Of a stretch of DNA of 64,000 nucleotides, positions 28,342-38,505 are shown in pieces (within the stretch, counting starts at the first letter, position 1; every line of letters starts with the position of its first letter). Made by a program: the position numbers and the translations under genes. Origin of the DNA: Bacteroidales bacterium (lineage in GTDB: Bacteria; Bacteroidota; Bacteroidia; Bacteroidales; UBA932); contig JAFTDJ010000036.1 of assembly GCA_017454265.1 (NCBI GenBank), positions 1-64,000 on the forward strand. Direction: 5' to 3'. The notes under the pieces were generated by a model. That model saw only the letters and a list, made by a program, of their open reading frames with translations. It was not told where the DNA came from and did no database searches.

Positions 28342-29201
28342 AAGACCGTATTGCATCGGTGCGGAGTACGCTGAAGATCACTTCGGCGATGAAACTCGTG
28401 GCGTCTTCCAAACTGCGGAAGGCGCAACGGGCCATCGAAGCGCTCCGGCCTTACTCGGATGAGCTGACGCGTATCCTCGCTGCGGCCGAATCTTCCAACC
28501 CCCGCTGCTCGACGAATATCTCTACGGACACAGATACCGGCGGAATTGAGCCGCTGGTTGTACTGGCGTTTGCGAGCAACAGCTCGATGTGCGGGGCCTT
28601 TAATGTGAATGCCGCAAAAAAAACGCTGGAGCTTGCGTCGGAACTGGGAGGCAATGTGGAGCTGTGGGCGTTCGGCCGTAAGATGGCGGAGGCGCTGCGC
28701 AAAGCGGGGCGGCCTGCAGCGCGCGATTGCTCGCTGCAGGTGGCGCATCCGTCGTTCGGGGGGGTGTCGGCACTTGCTGAAGAGTTGCGCCGGCGTTTGG
28801 CTGCCGGTGAGATTTCGGGCGTTATGCTGGTTTACAACCATTTTGTCAGCGCCGGCCGGCAGGAAGTTGTAGCTGAGGCGTATATGGGATCCTGCGCATC
28901 TGCCCGGGCTTGCAATGATGCCGGCAGCGGTGTCATTCCGGACTCCTCTGACCTATATATAATAGAGCCTTCAAGACAGGAACTTGTGCAGTCTCTGTAC
29001 CCCCAGGTTCTTGCCCTTAAATTATATGCGGCGCTTCTGGACTCGGCCGCAGCCGAGCACGCTGCAAGAATGGTCGCGATGCAGGCGGCTACAGACAATG
29101 CAGAAGAACTTTTAGGCGAGCTTACACTTGAGTACAACAAGGGCAGACAGCAAAAAATTACCTCTGAGATTCTCGATATTGTTGGTGGCTCTATCGAATA
29201 A
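28320..29201 (+). CDS. atpG: ATP synthase F1 subunit gamma
   Basis: The central rotor shaft, 293 residues. The N-terminal helix ([21 protein letters not shown]) and C-terminal helix ([20 protein letters not shown]) form the coiled coil; the middle is a Rossmann-like domain. Last gene of the dnaX-lptB-atp run. No hairpin terminator is evident after it; the next 247 bases are AT-rich. Confidence 0.96.
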   Translation: MSSLREVKDRIASVRSTLKITSAMKLVASSKLRKAQRAIEALRPYSDELTRILAAAESSNPRCSTNISTDTDTGGIEPLVVLAFASNSSMCGAFNVNAAKKTLELASELGGNVELWAFGRKMAEALRKAGRPAARDCSLQVAHPSFGGVSALAEELRRRLAAGEISGVMLVYNHFVSAGRQEVVAEAYMGSCASARACNDAGSGVIPDSSDLYIIEPSRQELVQSLYPQVLALKLYAALLDSAAAEHAARMVAMQAATDNAEELLGELTLEYNKGRQQKITSEILDIVGGSIE

Positions 29202-29448
29202 TTATTTTTTAGTCTCTTTCGATTAAAAATATAAACCAAACAGCCCCATAATTTATTAATTTATAAGAAAATATTTTATTTTCTTTAAGCTTTGATTGCT
29301 CTAAGATGCTTACAGGGGGCATTTTGGATGCTGAAATTTATCACGAAATTTGGTTATTCCGAATTAATTGTCTAACTTGCGGGCCAAATTGCGTTATTGT
29401 TTTTATAATCATATTAGTAGTTATTATTGTTTAATTAAAATTCAACCA
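29202..29448 (+). promoter_or_regulatory. AT-rich region with candidate susC-type promoter
   Basis: No gene seen. TTTG (29349-29352), 20 bases, TAACTTGC (29373-29380) resembles TTTG-N20-TAnnTTTG with a weaker -7 box. This would give a leader of about 60 bases before the SusC start. No SusR, hybrid two-component or anti-sigma regulator gene is present beside the locus. Confidence 0.45.
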
Positions 29449-32448
29449 ATGAGAAAAATTAAATCATTTTTCGCGGTTGTAGCGCTTCTCCTTGCGGGTA
29501 CGGCGGCTTTTGCACAGAACGTGCAGGTCAACGGTATCATCAAGGACGCAAACGGTGAAGCGGTTGCCGGAGCTGCAATACAGCTTAAGGGCAGCACTAC
29601 CACCTATGCTATGACTGATGCTTTGGGCGGCTACAAGATCTCCGTTCCTTCGAACGGTACGCTTGTCGTCAGCTGCCTGGGCTACAAGACGGCTGAGATT
29701 GCCGTTGGTGGAAGGCAGGTTATCAATGTGACTCTCGAGACGGACTCCACCGTTCTGGAGGAGACCATCGTCGTTGCATACGGTACTGTCAAGCGTGAGG
29801 CTGTGACCGGCTCCGTGTCATCCGTAAAGGGTGAGACCATTGCCGCAACTCCCGTGACCTCCGTTGACAAGGCCCTTGCCGGAAAACTTGCGGGTGTTTC
29901 CATTTCCGCTACTTCTGGACAGCCTGGTGCCATCACCCAGATTCGTATCCGCGGTAACGGTTCCATCAACGCATCCAACGCCCCTCTGTGGGTTATAGAC
30001 GGTATCCCCGTGCTGACCGGAGACGTGAGCTTCATCTCCAACCAGAACAGTGCCCTTACCGGTCTGAACCCCAACGACATCGAGAACATTACCGTCCTTA
30101 AGGACGCTGCAGCGGCCGCAGCTTACGGCTCCCGTGCAGCTAACGGTGTTATCCTCGTCACCACCAAGAGCGGCAAGGAGGGCAAGTCCCAGTTCAACGT
30201 GCGCGCCAAGTTCGGTGTGAACTGGCTGCAGCCCGACAGCGGCTTCCGTATGATGACTGCATCCGAATTCCTCAACTGGTCTCGTGATGCTATCTCCAAC
30301 GCAGGTATCGATCCCGACAACCCTGCAAGCGGCAGCTACTATCGTCCTCTTTCCCTGCTCAACGGAAAGCTTTACAACCCCCTGCACGAGTTCACCCGTC
30401 TGGGAACCACCCAGGAGTATGAGGTCAGCGCCAACGGCGGTAACAACAAGGCCAAGTACTTCTCTTCCTTCTCTTATCAGAAAGACCAGGGCGTGTTCTA
30501 CGGCGTAGAGTTCCAGAAACTGCAGGGCCGTATCAACGCATCCTACAAGCTTCTCAGCAACCTCGAGACCGGCGTCCGCTTCAACCTCGCTTATACCGAG
30601 CAGTCCGACGTCCCCATGCAGAGCCTTTATTCCGCCAGCCCTATCTGGGCCGGTCAGACCATCCTTCCCTGGATGCCTCTGCAGGACGAAGAAGGCAATT
30701 ACGTGGGTAATTCCGCAGTCAACAGTGGTGAGAATCCCCGTGCAACTGCAGAGAACGACGAGAAATGGGATCACACCTTCCACCTCAACGGAACCGTGAA
30801 CCTCAAGTGGACCCCGTTCAAGAACCTCGATATCGAGACCCGTAATTCAATGGAGAGCTTCTTCGTAAATTCCCGTACCTGGTACACTCCTACTGCACAC
30901 GACAACGTGTACGCCAACCAGCTCGATACTTACGACCGCCAGATCCATCAGCTGACAACCTCCAATACCATTACTTATACCAATACCTTCGGAGGTTATC
31001 ACAACCTGCGCGCCCTCGTGGGCCAGGAAGCCATGCGTTACAACTCCAGTTCTACCGAGGCCTACTCTCCCGAGGTGGATCCCAACATGCCTTATCACAA
31101 TACGGCAGACCAGACCACCACTGAGATTTCCCAGGCCTTCAGCGCCGAGACCATGCTCTCCTTCTTCGCTATTGCAGACTACAACTACGACAACCGCTAC
31201 TTCTTCCAGGCCAACTTCCGCCGGGATGGTTCGTCCCTCTTCGGAGCCGACAACAAGTGGGGTAACTTCTGGTCCGTATCTGCATCCTGGAACATTTCCA
31301 ACGAAGACTTCCTGCGCAACTCCCGCAACATCAACCTGCTCAAGCTCCGTGCAAGTTACGGTGTGAACGGTAACAACGGTATCAGCCCTTACCAGGCCTA
31401 CGGTCTTTACGGCACCACCATCTACAATGGTATCACCGGTTACCTTCCCAGCCAGTTGGAGAACAGGGTTCTCTCCTGGGAGCGCAACCTTACCGCAAAC
31501 TTCGGTCTGGACTTCGGTTTCTTCAACAACCGCCTGAACGGCAGCATCGACGTTTACAACCGTCGTACCAACGACCTGCTCCTTACCAAGCAGATCCCCC
31601 AGACCTCCGGTTTCTCAACCATTTTCTCCAACGTAGGTTCCATGGTGAACGGCGGTGTTGAACTCCAGCTCGAGTACAACATCATCCAGAACTCCAACAT
31701 GCTCTGGAGCGTAGGCGGAAACGTGGCATACAACAAGACCCAGATCATAGACCTCGGCGGTGACGAATACATCGGTACCGACGTGCGCCAGGTCGTGGGC
31801 ATGGGACGCTACACCTATTATCTGTACGACTACTACGGAGTCAACCCTTACAACGGCGAGGCTCTCTGGGTGGCTTCCATCGATGAGAAGACCGGTGAGA
31901 AGACCCTCACCAACGACTACAACAAGGCACGCCGCTACTATGCAGGCTCTCCTGAACCCAAGTTCATCGGCGGTTTCAACACCACTTTCCAGTGGAAGGG
32001 CTTCTCCCTTGCCGCTTTCTTCGAGTTCAAGGCCGGTCACCAGGTGCTTATCTGGAACGAGAACCACTACCTGCAGAACGACGGCCAGTCCGTTGCACGT
32101 AACCAGTTCGCTTCCGCCCTCAACTACTGGAAGCAGCCCGGCGACACCGGATGCAACCCCAGGCCCGTTGCAGGCAACACCTCCAACTCCAACGACTGGA
32201 CCATCGACCGTTGGCTCGAGAATGCCAGCTACCTCCGTGTAAAGGACATCACCCTGTCCTATAATCTCCCTCAAACGCTCACCAGGAAGGTCGGCATTGC
32301 AAACTGCCGTTTCTATGTGAGCGGTCTCAACCTCTACTGCTTCAATGACGTCAACTTCTGGGATCCCGAGCAGGGCGTTACCGGTATCACAGCCGGCCAG
32401 TATCCTATGACCAAGAGTGTTGTCGGCGGAGTCGAGATAACCTTCTAA
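29449..32448 (+). CDS. SusC/RagA-like TonB-dependent outer membrane transporter
   Basis: A 999-residue outer-membrane barrel that imports glycan fragments or peptides with a SusD lid. After the signal peptide (LLLAGTAAFAQ) comes a carboxypeptidase-regulatory-like domain (VNGIIKDANGEAVAGAAIQL), the TonB-box-like segment ETIVVAYGT, the plug (LAGKLAGVSI, IRIRGNGSINASNAPLWVID) and the barrel ending in a Phe (GGVEITF). The start at 29449 (MRKIKSFFAVVALLLAG) gives the signal peptide; an upstream in-frame reading from 29368 does not. There is no N-terminal secretin/STN domain, so no FecI/FecR-type signalling is expected. Pairs with the SusD-like gene 13 bases downstream. Confidence 0.96.
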   Translation: MRKIKSFFAVVALLLAGTAAFAQNVQVNGIIKDANGEAVAGAAIQLKGSTTTYAMTDALGGYKISVPSNGTLVVSCLGYKTAEIAVGGRQVINVTLETDSTVLEETIVVAYGTVKREAVTGSVSSVKGETIAATPVTSVDKALAGKLAGVSISATSGQPGAITQIRIRGNGSINASNAPLWVIDGIPVLTGDVSFISNQNSALTGLNPNDIENITVLKDAAAAAAYGSRAANGVILVTTKSGKEGKSQFNVRAKFGVNWLQPDSGFRMMTASEFLNWSRDAISNAGIDPDNPASGSYYRPLSLLNGKLYNPLHEFTRLGTTQEYEVSANGGNNKAKYFSSFSYQKDQGVFYGVEFQKLQGRINASYKLLSNLETGVRFNLAYTEQSDVPMQSLYSASPIWAGQTILPWMPLQDEEGNYVGNSAVNSGENPRATAENDEKWDHTFHLNGTVNLKWTPFKNLDIETRNSMESFFVNSRTWYTPTAHDNVYANQLDTYDRQIHQLTTSNTITYTNTFGGYHNLRALVGQEAMRYNSSSTEAYSPEVDPNMPYHNTADQTTTEISQAFSAETMLSFFAIADYNYDNRYFFQANFRRDGSSLFGADNKWGNFWSVSASWNISNEDFLRNSRNINLLKLRASYGVNGNNGISPYQAYGLYGTTIYNGITGYLPSQLENRVLSWERNLTANFGLDFGFFNNRLNGSIDVYNRRTNDLLLTKQIPQTSGFSTIFSNVGSMVNGGVELQLEYNIIQNSNMLWSVGGNVAYNKTQIIDLGGDEYIGTDVRQVVGMGRYTYYLYDYYGVNPYNGEALWVASIDEKTGEKTLTNDYNKARRYYAGSPEPKFIGGFNTTFQWKGFSLAAFFEFKAGHQVLIWNENHYLQNDGQSVARNQFASALNYWKQPGDTGCNPRPVAGNTSNSNDWTIDRWLENASYLRVKDITLSYNLPQTLTRKVGIANCRFYVSGLNLYCFNDVNFWDPEQGVTGITAGQYPMTKSVVGGVEITF

Positions 32449-32461
32449 AAGGAGTACGAAT

Positions 32462-33922
32462 ATGAAAAAGTATATAATCATTGCAATTGCGGCACTCGCA
32501 GCCCTTACCGCTTGCGACAAGGAGTTCCTCACCGAGGCTCCGAAGCTTTCGCAGAGTGATGTACTGACGCTTTCTACATTCCAGGGTCTGGATATGTCAA
32601 CCGCTGGTGCTTATTCACCTATGGGTTCCACCAACTGGTATGGTGCACACTTCATTCTTGACAACGAGATGGCAACGGGCAACGGCAAGCGTTGGGGTAT
32701 CATTTTCGACGACTACGAGTCCGGCCGATATACCGACCAGTATGCAGTCAACTATACGCCTAACAGCACCAGTCCTCTCTGGGGCCAGGCCTATTATGTC
32801 ATTTCCGCAGCCAACAACGTGCTGAATGCAATCGAGGACAACGGTATCGATTCCTACATCTCCACCTCCGTGAGCAAGCAGGACATCGAGAACCTTCGTG
32901 CCGAGTGCCTGTTCCTCCGCGCATTCTCCCACTTCGACCTGGTGCGTACCTATTCCATGCCTTACAGCTCAGCCACTGCAGCCACTGCATGGGGCGTCCC
33001 TTACATCAAAGTGAGTGATTCCGAGGCCCAGCCTCCCCGTGAGACCATGGAGAATACCTACAAGTACATCATCGACGACCTTCTCGAGGCCGAGAGCGTG
33101 ATTGATCCCGATTACGTGCGTGCCGGCGCCAAGGACAGCCGGTCCACCGTCACCCTCGAGGTGATTCAGGCAATGCTCGCCCGCGTATACCTGTACAGCC
33201 AGCAGTGGCAGAAGGCAGGCGACTACGCAGACAAGGTGATCACCAGCGGCAAGTACACCATGTGGACTCCTGCAGACCTGAAGAACGCAGCCTGCTACCG
33301 CGTGGACGTCCCTACCGGCGGCGAGGTTATCTTCGAGATCTACAACAACACTTCCCAGAGCTACGGTACCGGCAACGAGAACGTATGGGGTATGACCTCC
33401 TACGAGGCTTACGGCGACTGCGGTGTTTCCACCGACCTCACCAACCTCTTCGAGGAGAATGACGTCCGCGCCACCCTCTACTCTCCCGATCCTGACGGCA
33501 ACGCCCTCTTCACCCTGAAGTATTTCGGCAAGGGCCTCGGCGCCCTCGACGCCAACAACGTCATCATCCTCAGGCTCTCCGAGATGTACCTCATCCGTGC
33601 AGAAGCTGCCATCAACGGCGCAAAGGGTGATTACAGTGCCACCAGCGACCTCAAGACCATCGCAGACAACCGCGGCGCCACCGCCCAGCCTGCTACGCAG
33701 ACCGGTGTGAACGACGAGCGTGCGAAGGAGCTTGCATGGGAAGCCCATCTGTGGTTCGACCTTGCCCGTACAGGCCGTCCCATGACCCGTACCGACATCG
33801 CCGGCAACGTGCCCACCACCATCCCCGTCGGGGACTATCGCTGGGCCAAGCCTATTCCCAACCGTGAATTCACCGTAAACCACAACGACAACTTCGTCCA
33901 GAATGACGGTTATGGTGAATAA
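32462..33922 (+). CDS. SusD/RagB-like surface glycan-binding lipoprotein
   Basis: A 486-residue surface lipoprotein, Cys18 in LAALTAC, followed by CDKEFLTEAPK typical of SusD starts. Helical TPR-like parts (ECLFLRAFSHFDLVRTY, VIQAMLARVYLYSQQWQKA) and the C-terminal WEAHLWFDLARTGRP motif are diagnostic. It forms the lid of the SusC barrel. Ligand not predictable. Confidence 0.96.
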   Translation: MKKYIIIAIAALAALTACDKEFLTEAPKLSQSDVLTLSTFQGLDMSTAGAYSPMGSTNWYGAHFILDNEMATGNGKRWGIIFDDYESGRYTDQYAVNYTPNSTSPLWGQAYYVISAANNVLNAIEDNGIDSYISTSVSKQDIENLRAECLFLRAFSHFDLVRTYSMPYSSATAATAWGVPYIKVSDSEAQPPRETMENTYKYIIDDLLEAESVIDPDYVRAGAKDSRSTVTLEVIQAMLARVYLYSQQWQKAGDYADKVITSGKYTMWTPADLKNAACYRVDVPTGGEVIFEIYNNTSQSYGTGNENVWGMTSYEAYGDCGVSTDLTNLFEENDVRATLYSPDPDGNALFTLKYFGKGLGALDANNVIILRLSEMYLIRAEAAINGAKGDYSATSDLKTIADNRGATAQPATQTGVNDERAKELAWEAHLWFDLARTGRPMTRTDIAGNVPTTIPVGDYRWAKPIPNREFTVNHNDNFVQNDGYGE

Positions 33923-33941
33923 AATATTGGAGGAAAGTAAG

Positions 33942-34844
33942 ATGAAAAAACTTTATACTATACTTGCAAGCGCTGCAGTCACCATCTTCATGGTCGGCTG
34001 CCAGAACCTGAACACTCTTCCTGAGTTCGAGGAGTCTGAGTCCTTTGCATCTTTCCCCACTCTCAGCTTCGGTATAGATGAGAATGGCGGGCAGGTGAGG
34101 ATTCCCGTTCAGATTGCTTCCCTCAAGCCGGTGAACACCGTCGTGTCTTACGAGATTGTGGACGGAACCGCAAAGGCCGGCGTCAACTTCAAGGATACCA
34201 ATCCCGATGCAGTTCTTTCTTTCCCCGGCTCAACGTGGGAAGACAATGAGCAGTACATTGTCATAGACATCATAGACAAGGCTGGAGAGTACACCGGCGA
34301 CCTCAGTTTCACCGTGAACATCCTTTCCGCAACCGGTCTCAAGATTTCTGCAGAAAACACCTGCAAAGTCGATATCTATGACCTCGACCACCCCCTGGCT
34401 CCTATACTCGGTTCCTATTCCGGTTCTGCAGTGTCTTCTTACGACGGTGCCGTGAGCTGGACCATGAATCTCCTGAAGGATGCCAAGGACGTGAAGGTCG
34501 TCTGGATTGACGGTCTTACCGACGAGGTAATCGGCGAAAAACTGCGCGTCTATGCCAATGTGAACTATGACGAGCAGGGCAATATCACCGGATATACCAT
34601 CCCCGCAGGCCAGTACCTCCCTTACAGCTCCAGCTACACCTTCTGGATCGTGGGCAACAAGGCCGGTTCCGGTTCTTATTATCCCAACGCCAGCCTTACC
34701 TGGAAATTTGAGAACGGCACCTTCACCTTCGACGGTGACGAACCCAACTCTCTCGGTGTGCTTGCCGTAAGCGCCAGCGACAATACTTCAATTGCAGGCT
34801 GGTGGAACAGGTATGACGTACCGCCGAGCTACACTAAAAAGTAA
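33942..34844 (+). CDS. Surface lipoprotein with Calx-beta-like domain (SusE/F position)
   Basis: A 300-residue lipoprotein (FMVGC, Cys20). Residues about 45-150 resemble a Calx-beta fold (VVSYEIVDGTAKAGVNF, YIVIDIIDKAGEYTGDLSF). The second half is beta-rich with many aromatic residues (YLPYSSSYTFWIVGNK) and no enzyme motif. The start at 33942 is used because it gives the signal peptide; a reading 13 codons longer begins inside the SusD gene. Position right after susD suggests an accessory ligand-binding protein, analogous in place to SusE/SusF but not recognisably homologous. Confidence 0.75.
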   Translation: MKKLYTILASAAVTIFMVGCQNLNTLPEFEESESFASFPTLSFGIDENGGQVRIPVQIASLKPVNTVVSYEIVDGTAKAGVNFKDTNPDAVLSFPGSTWEDNEQYIVIDIIDKAGEYTGDLSFTVNILSATGLKISAENTCKVDIYDLDHPLAPILGSYSGSAVSSYDGAVSWTMNLLKDAKDVKVVWIDGLTDEVIGEKLRVYANVNYDEQGNITGYTIPAGQYLPYSSSYTFWIVGNKAGSGSYYPNASLTWKFENGTFTFDGDEPNSLGVLAVSASDNTSIAGWWNRYDVPPSYTKK

Positions 34845-34850
34845 TTGGTT

Positions 34851-36566
34851 ATGAAAAGAGTTTTTGGATTTATTGCAATAACTGCTGCTATGGCCTTCGC
34901 CGCCATAGCCTGCAACAATGCGGCGCTGGCTCCTGCCGAGCCCAGCACGACTCCTCTTGCAGCTCCCGGTATCAGCATCACGATATCCAACGTGACTGAC
35001 AACACCTTCGACGTGAAGGTGGCCCCCGACGGAGAGGCTGCGTACTACTCTTACCTGGTTACTCCCCAGAGCTTCGCTCCGGACTCTTCCGCACTCTATT
35101 CCGCAAGCTATTCCGGAATCATCAAGGGTGCAGTGAAGTACGACAAGGAGAAGCCTTACTTCGAGACCACCGTGAAGGGACTCGATCCCAACGTGGAATA
35201 CTTTGTCTATGCCGTTGCTGCAAGCAAGGAAGGCAATGTGGGTAAAGTGGTCTCCAAGAGCACCAAGACTTCCGACGGCGGCATTCCTACCATCAACGCC
35301 GCCGCCCGTTCCGGCAACATAGTTCAGGTTCAGTTCACCGAAAACATTAGCTATGTAGAGGGCAAGGAAGTGAGCGCCGTAGTGTACGCCAAGAATTATC
35401 GCGGCGCCAAGGACGCTCCCGTCATTGCCAAGACTGTGGCCGAGGTCGCGGTTTCCGGTGCAGTGGCTCAGTTCACTTTCCCTGAAATTACCGTTCCCGG
35501 TTCCTGGTATCTCGTGAACTTCCCCGCAGGAAGCTTCGTGGATTCCGCCGGCAACCCTTGCCCCGCGCTCGCCAGCTCCTGGGTTTACAATGATGAAGGT
35601 GCAGTGGCTCAAGTTAACGGAGTTTACGGCTATCTGGCCAACAAGAACTTCGACTTCGAGGTCAAGGCTCCCGCAACTCTCGCAAGCTACAACCAGTTCA
35701 TCAACGTCACCAGCCCCCAGATGCTTAACGGCGGAAATGCAGGCAAGGCGGTTGCAAAGATTGTCAATGTTACCGACGGCGTTACAACCACCACTGAGTA
35801 TCCCCTTACTGCAGGAAAACACTATGGTGTGACTACTCTTTACACCGCCGGTTTCATGCTCCCCGTCGAGCCCGGCCGTGGCGACGACTTCACCTTCATT
35901 GTTGAGGAGGAAGCTTTCGAGGATATCTATGGCAACAAGAGCAACGCCTTCGAGATCGGCCCCGTGCTGTATTCTTATGGCTATACTGTAGATGACGTTT
36001 GCGGAATTTATATCAACAGCGGTGAAAGTGCCTACGGCTCCGCCCGTAACGAAAGCGCCTGGTCTTTCAAAGTTGCCAAGTCCGACGACGCCACCAAGGG
36101 GAATGTAGTCATATCCAACTACTATGGCCTGGATTGTAAGATTTATGCCCAGTGGGACGGTGATGCCGGCATTCTGACCGTGGAAGACAACGACGCCGCC
36201 ATCAACGGGGTTCTCTCCGAAGACGGAAAGACTGTATCTTTCTACTATCTTGCTACTTATTACGGATGGGTTTACAGCAAAGCCGACAATCGTCCTCTCC
36301 AGCTCTACATGACTGAGCAGGGCAAGTTCACGGACGGTAACGATTTCGTAGGTTACTATTACGAGCAGTATAATTGGCCTGCAAGCGGTAAGGTTGCCGA
36401 TATCGACACTGAGAAGGACTATCTCGGCTACAAGCTTAACCTCTTCATGCCTGAGTTCGGCCCCGGTGTGGCTTCCACAGCTGCCGTCCAGGGTGTTAAG
36501 ATGTATCTTCCCTGCCCCGGTATCGGTGCAAAAGGCAAAGTGAGCTTCGAAAAGATAGCTGAATAA
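34851..36566 (+). CDS. Surface lipoprotein with fibronectin-III-like domains
   Basis: A 571-residue lipoprotein (AAIAC, Cys21). Residues about 40-140 look like a fibronectin-III module (ISITISNVTDNTFDVKVAP, VKGLDPNVEYFVYAVAASKE), followed by Ig-like and beta-rich segments; the C-terminal 170 residues have many Tyr and Trp, as in carbohydrate-binding surface proteins. No catalytic motif. Last gene of the SusC/D locus, followed by a terminator. Probable role: substrate capture at the cell surface (inference from location). Confidence 0.75.
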   Translation: MKRVFGFIAITAAMAFAAIACNNAALAPAEPSTTPLAAPGISITISNVTDNTFDVKVAPDGEAAYYSYLVTPQSFAPDSSALYSASYSGIIKGAVKYDKEKPYFETTVKGLDPNVEYFVYAVAASKEGNVGKVVSKSTKTSDGGIPTINAAARSGNIVQVQFTENISYVEGKEVSAVVYAKNYRGAKDAPVIAKTVAEVAVSGAVAQFTFPEITVPGSWYLVNFPAGSFVDSAGNPCPALASSWVYNDEGAVAQVNGVYGYLANKNFDFEVKAPATLASYNQFINVTSPQMLNGGNAGKAVAKIVNVTDGVTTTTEYPLTAGKHYGVTTLYTAGFMLPVEPGRGDDFTFIVEEEAFEDIYGNKSNAFEIGPVLYSYGYTVDDVCGIYINSGESAYGSARNESAWSFKVAKSDDATKGNVVISNYYGLDCKIYAQWDGDAGILTVEDNDAAINGVLSEDGKTVSFYYLATYYGWVYSKADNRPLQLYMTEQGKFTDGNDFVGYYYEQYNWPASGKVADIDTEKDYLGYKLNLFMPEFGPGVASTAAVQGVKMYLPCPGIGAKGKVSFEKIAE

Positions 36567-36583
36567 GCAAAGGCTTGATACTT

Positions 36584-36618
36584 AGAAGGCGACTGGTAAG
36601 CAATCAGCCGCCTTCTTT
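36584..36618 (+). terminator. Intrinsic terminator after the SusC/D locus
   Basis: Stem AGAAGGCGACTG (36584-36595) / CAGCCGCCTTCT (36605-36616), 12 pairs with one mismatch, 9-base loop, short T-run. Overlaps the candidate -33 box of the next gene. Confidence 0.7.
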
Positions 36619-36649
36619 GTGTATTATTAGTGTTTTTTTCTTATTTTTG
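36616..36649 (+). promoter_or_regulatory. Candidate promoter for the BACON-protease-PorV cluster
   Basis: TTTG (36616-36619), 22 bases, TATTTTTG (36642-36649). The next start codon is at 36670. It separates this cluster from the SusC/D locus. Confidence 0.55.
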
Positions 36650-36669
36650 CAAGTTATCGAGTTCGCACG

Positions 36670-38490
36670 ATGAAACGTTTTCTGATCATATTGTTTTCGC
36701 TCTTATGCCTGGCTTCCGCTTGTAATAAGTTCACCCCCGAAATCAGCATAGACGGACGTACCCAGTTCAGCCTGCAGGCTTCAGCTTCCGTGCTGTCCGT
36801 CAAGCTTGTCACCAACTGTGCAAGCTGGGAGTGCGACTGCGGGAGCGTGGACTGGATTTCACTGAACAGGGCTGAGGCTGGGGCTGCATATCTGAACATC
36901 GCGGCCAACGCTTCAGAGGCGGAACGGAGCGCGAACGTGACTTTTTTCGCGCCCTCAGTCGGAGAATCCGCTGCCAGGGCTTCAATTACAGTGACTCAGG
37001 CAGGCGCCGTGCTGGATCCTCAGATAGACGTGGAACAGTCGTTCTCCGTACCCGCTTCGGGCGAGATCCTGCAGGTGCCTGTAAGCACCAATCAAGGCAG
37101 CTGGGAGGCAGATTTTGTGGAAGAAGACACAGACTGGATTACGCTCAGCCCCGGCAGGGAGTCGCTGGGCATGGTTGTTGCTCCCAATCCTAAAGAGGAT
37201 GCACGCCGGGCGATGATCCGCATATACGCTCCCGGAAAAGCTGCAATGAAAGTTTTTAAAGACATCTCCGTTTCCCAGGATGCCGCGGTCATAGATTACG
37301 ACCCGGTGAACCTGAGCGAGGCCGGCACTTCCAATTGCTATGTAATCACGCACAAGGGGGTGCACAGCTTCAACGCCACCGTGCGTGGCAACGGAGCAAC
37401 CACGGACAGGCTTGCCGCTCCCGCTCGCCTTTCTCCTGCCGGTGCCCGCCTGGTGTGGCAGACGGCCAAGGGAATGATAAAGAGCTTAAGGTATGCTGAC
37501 GGAACCATCACTTTCGAGGCCTCCAGGGCTCCCGGAAGTGCAGTAATCGCCGCCACCGATGCTCGCGGAGACATTATCTGGAGCTGGCACATCTGGTACC
37601 CGTCCGTAGAGATAGAGGGGCTCCGCTGCCAGACCGGAGACGAGATGATGAACCTCAATCTCGGCGCCCTGGACAATGCACCTGCGTCCATCACCTCCCA
37701 CGGAATGTTGTATCAATGGGGACGCAAGGATCCTTTCCCCTACTCTCCCGTAGCTGAAGAAGGCAGTGTGGCTACTTTGCCCGTAAAGGTTTACGACATC
37801 AACGGAGACGAGGTGAAGATAGGCAATACCGAGATGTTCTCCAGCAAAGACAACACGCTCGCGTTCAGTATAGCCAATCCTTCCTGCTGCATCAGCAACA
37901 ACAACCAGTTCTCGGTGTGCCGTGACTGGCTGCTGCCGGCTGAGTCTTCCGCTGCGCTCTGGGGCAACCCCAAGGGAGATGTGCGTACGGACGGCAGGTA
38001 CGACAATGTGGGGGAGAAATCATTCTACGACCCTTGCCCTGTGGGCTGGAGGGTGGCCCCCGTGCGTGACTATCAGTATATGACGGAAAGCGGCGGCTAT
38101 ACCTGGGCCCAGGGAGATACCGGCAACCTCAAGTTCTACGACCTGGGCGGAGATGCCGAAGTAGCCATAGTAGATATCGATGAAGACGGCAAATATACCC
38201 TCAACGATTATCAGGACGGCTGGCATCTGTATCTGGATAAATCGGCCGGCGTGAAGTCCTATTTCCCCTCCGCTACCCGTTATGACGGGCAGTACGCCAT
38301 GCTCATGGGCAGTATGGTCGGCCTTTGGGGCAACTACTGGACCAATACCGCGGGGGAGGGCGCCGAGGGCCTTGCGGTCGCGCTTTCTTTCAGCCTAAAG
38401 GACTACTCGAAAGAATACAGTATAACCATTTCTCCGGTATCGAACGGCTCCAGGGCCGATGCATACTCGGTCAGATGCATTAAAGAATAA
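36670..38490 (+). CDS. BACON-domain lipoprotein with FSU-paralogue C-terminal domain
   Basis: A 606-residue surface lipoprotein (LASAC, Cys18). Two BACON-type beta-sandwiches are seen, about residues 27-112 (ASWECDCGSVDWISLN) and 115-205 (GSWEADFVEEDTDWITLSPG). The C-terminal part carries the WGRKDPFPYS and YDPCPVGWRVAPVRDYQYM signatures of the Fibrobacter succinogenes major paralogous domain, ending in AYSVRCIKE as usual. These domains are common on secreted Bacteroidota surface proteins and bind mucin or glycans in some cases. First gene of a tight four-gene cluster. Confidence 0.85.
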   Translation: MKRFLIILFSLLCLASACNKFTPEISIDGRTQFSLQASASVLSVKLVTNCASWECDCGSVDWISLNRAEAGAAYLNIAANASEAERSANVTFFAPSVGESAARASITVTQAGAVLDPQIDVEQSFSVPASGEILQVPVSTNQGSWEADFVEEDTDWITLSPGRESLGMVVAPNPKEDARRAMIRIYAPGKAAMKVFKDISVSQDAAVIDYDPVNLSEAGTSNCYVITHKGVHSFNATVRGNGATTDRLAAPARLSPAGARLVWQTAKGMIKSLRYADGTITFEASRAPGSAVIAATDARGDIIWSWHIWYPSVEIEGLRCQTGDEMMNLNLGALDNAPASITSHGMLYQWGRKDPFPYSPVAEEGSVATLPVKVYDINGDEVKIGNTEMFSSKDNTLAFSIANPSCCISNNNQFSVCRDWLLPAESSAALWGNPKGDVRTDGRYDNVGEKSFYDPCPVGWRVAPVRDYQYMTESGGYTWAQGDTGNLKFYDLGGDAEVAIVDIDEDGKYTLNDYQDGWHLYLDKSAGVKSYFPSATRYDGQYAMLMGSMVGLWGNYWTNTAGEGAEGLAVALSFSLKDYSKEYSITISPVSNGSRADAYSVRCIKE

Positions 38491-38505
38491 TAAACATTTA
38501 CGGAT

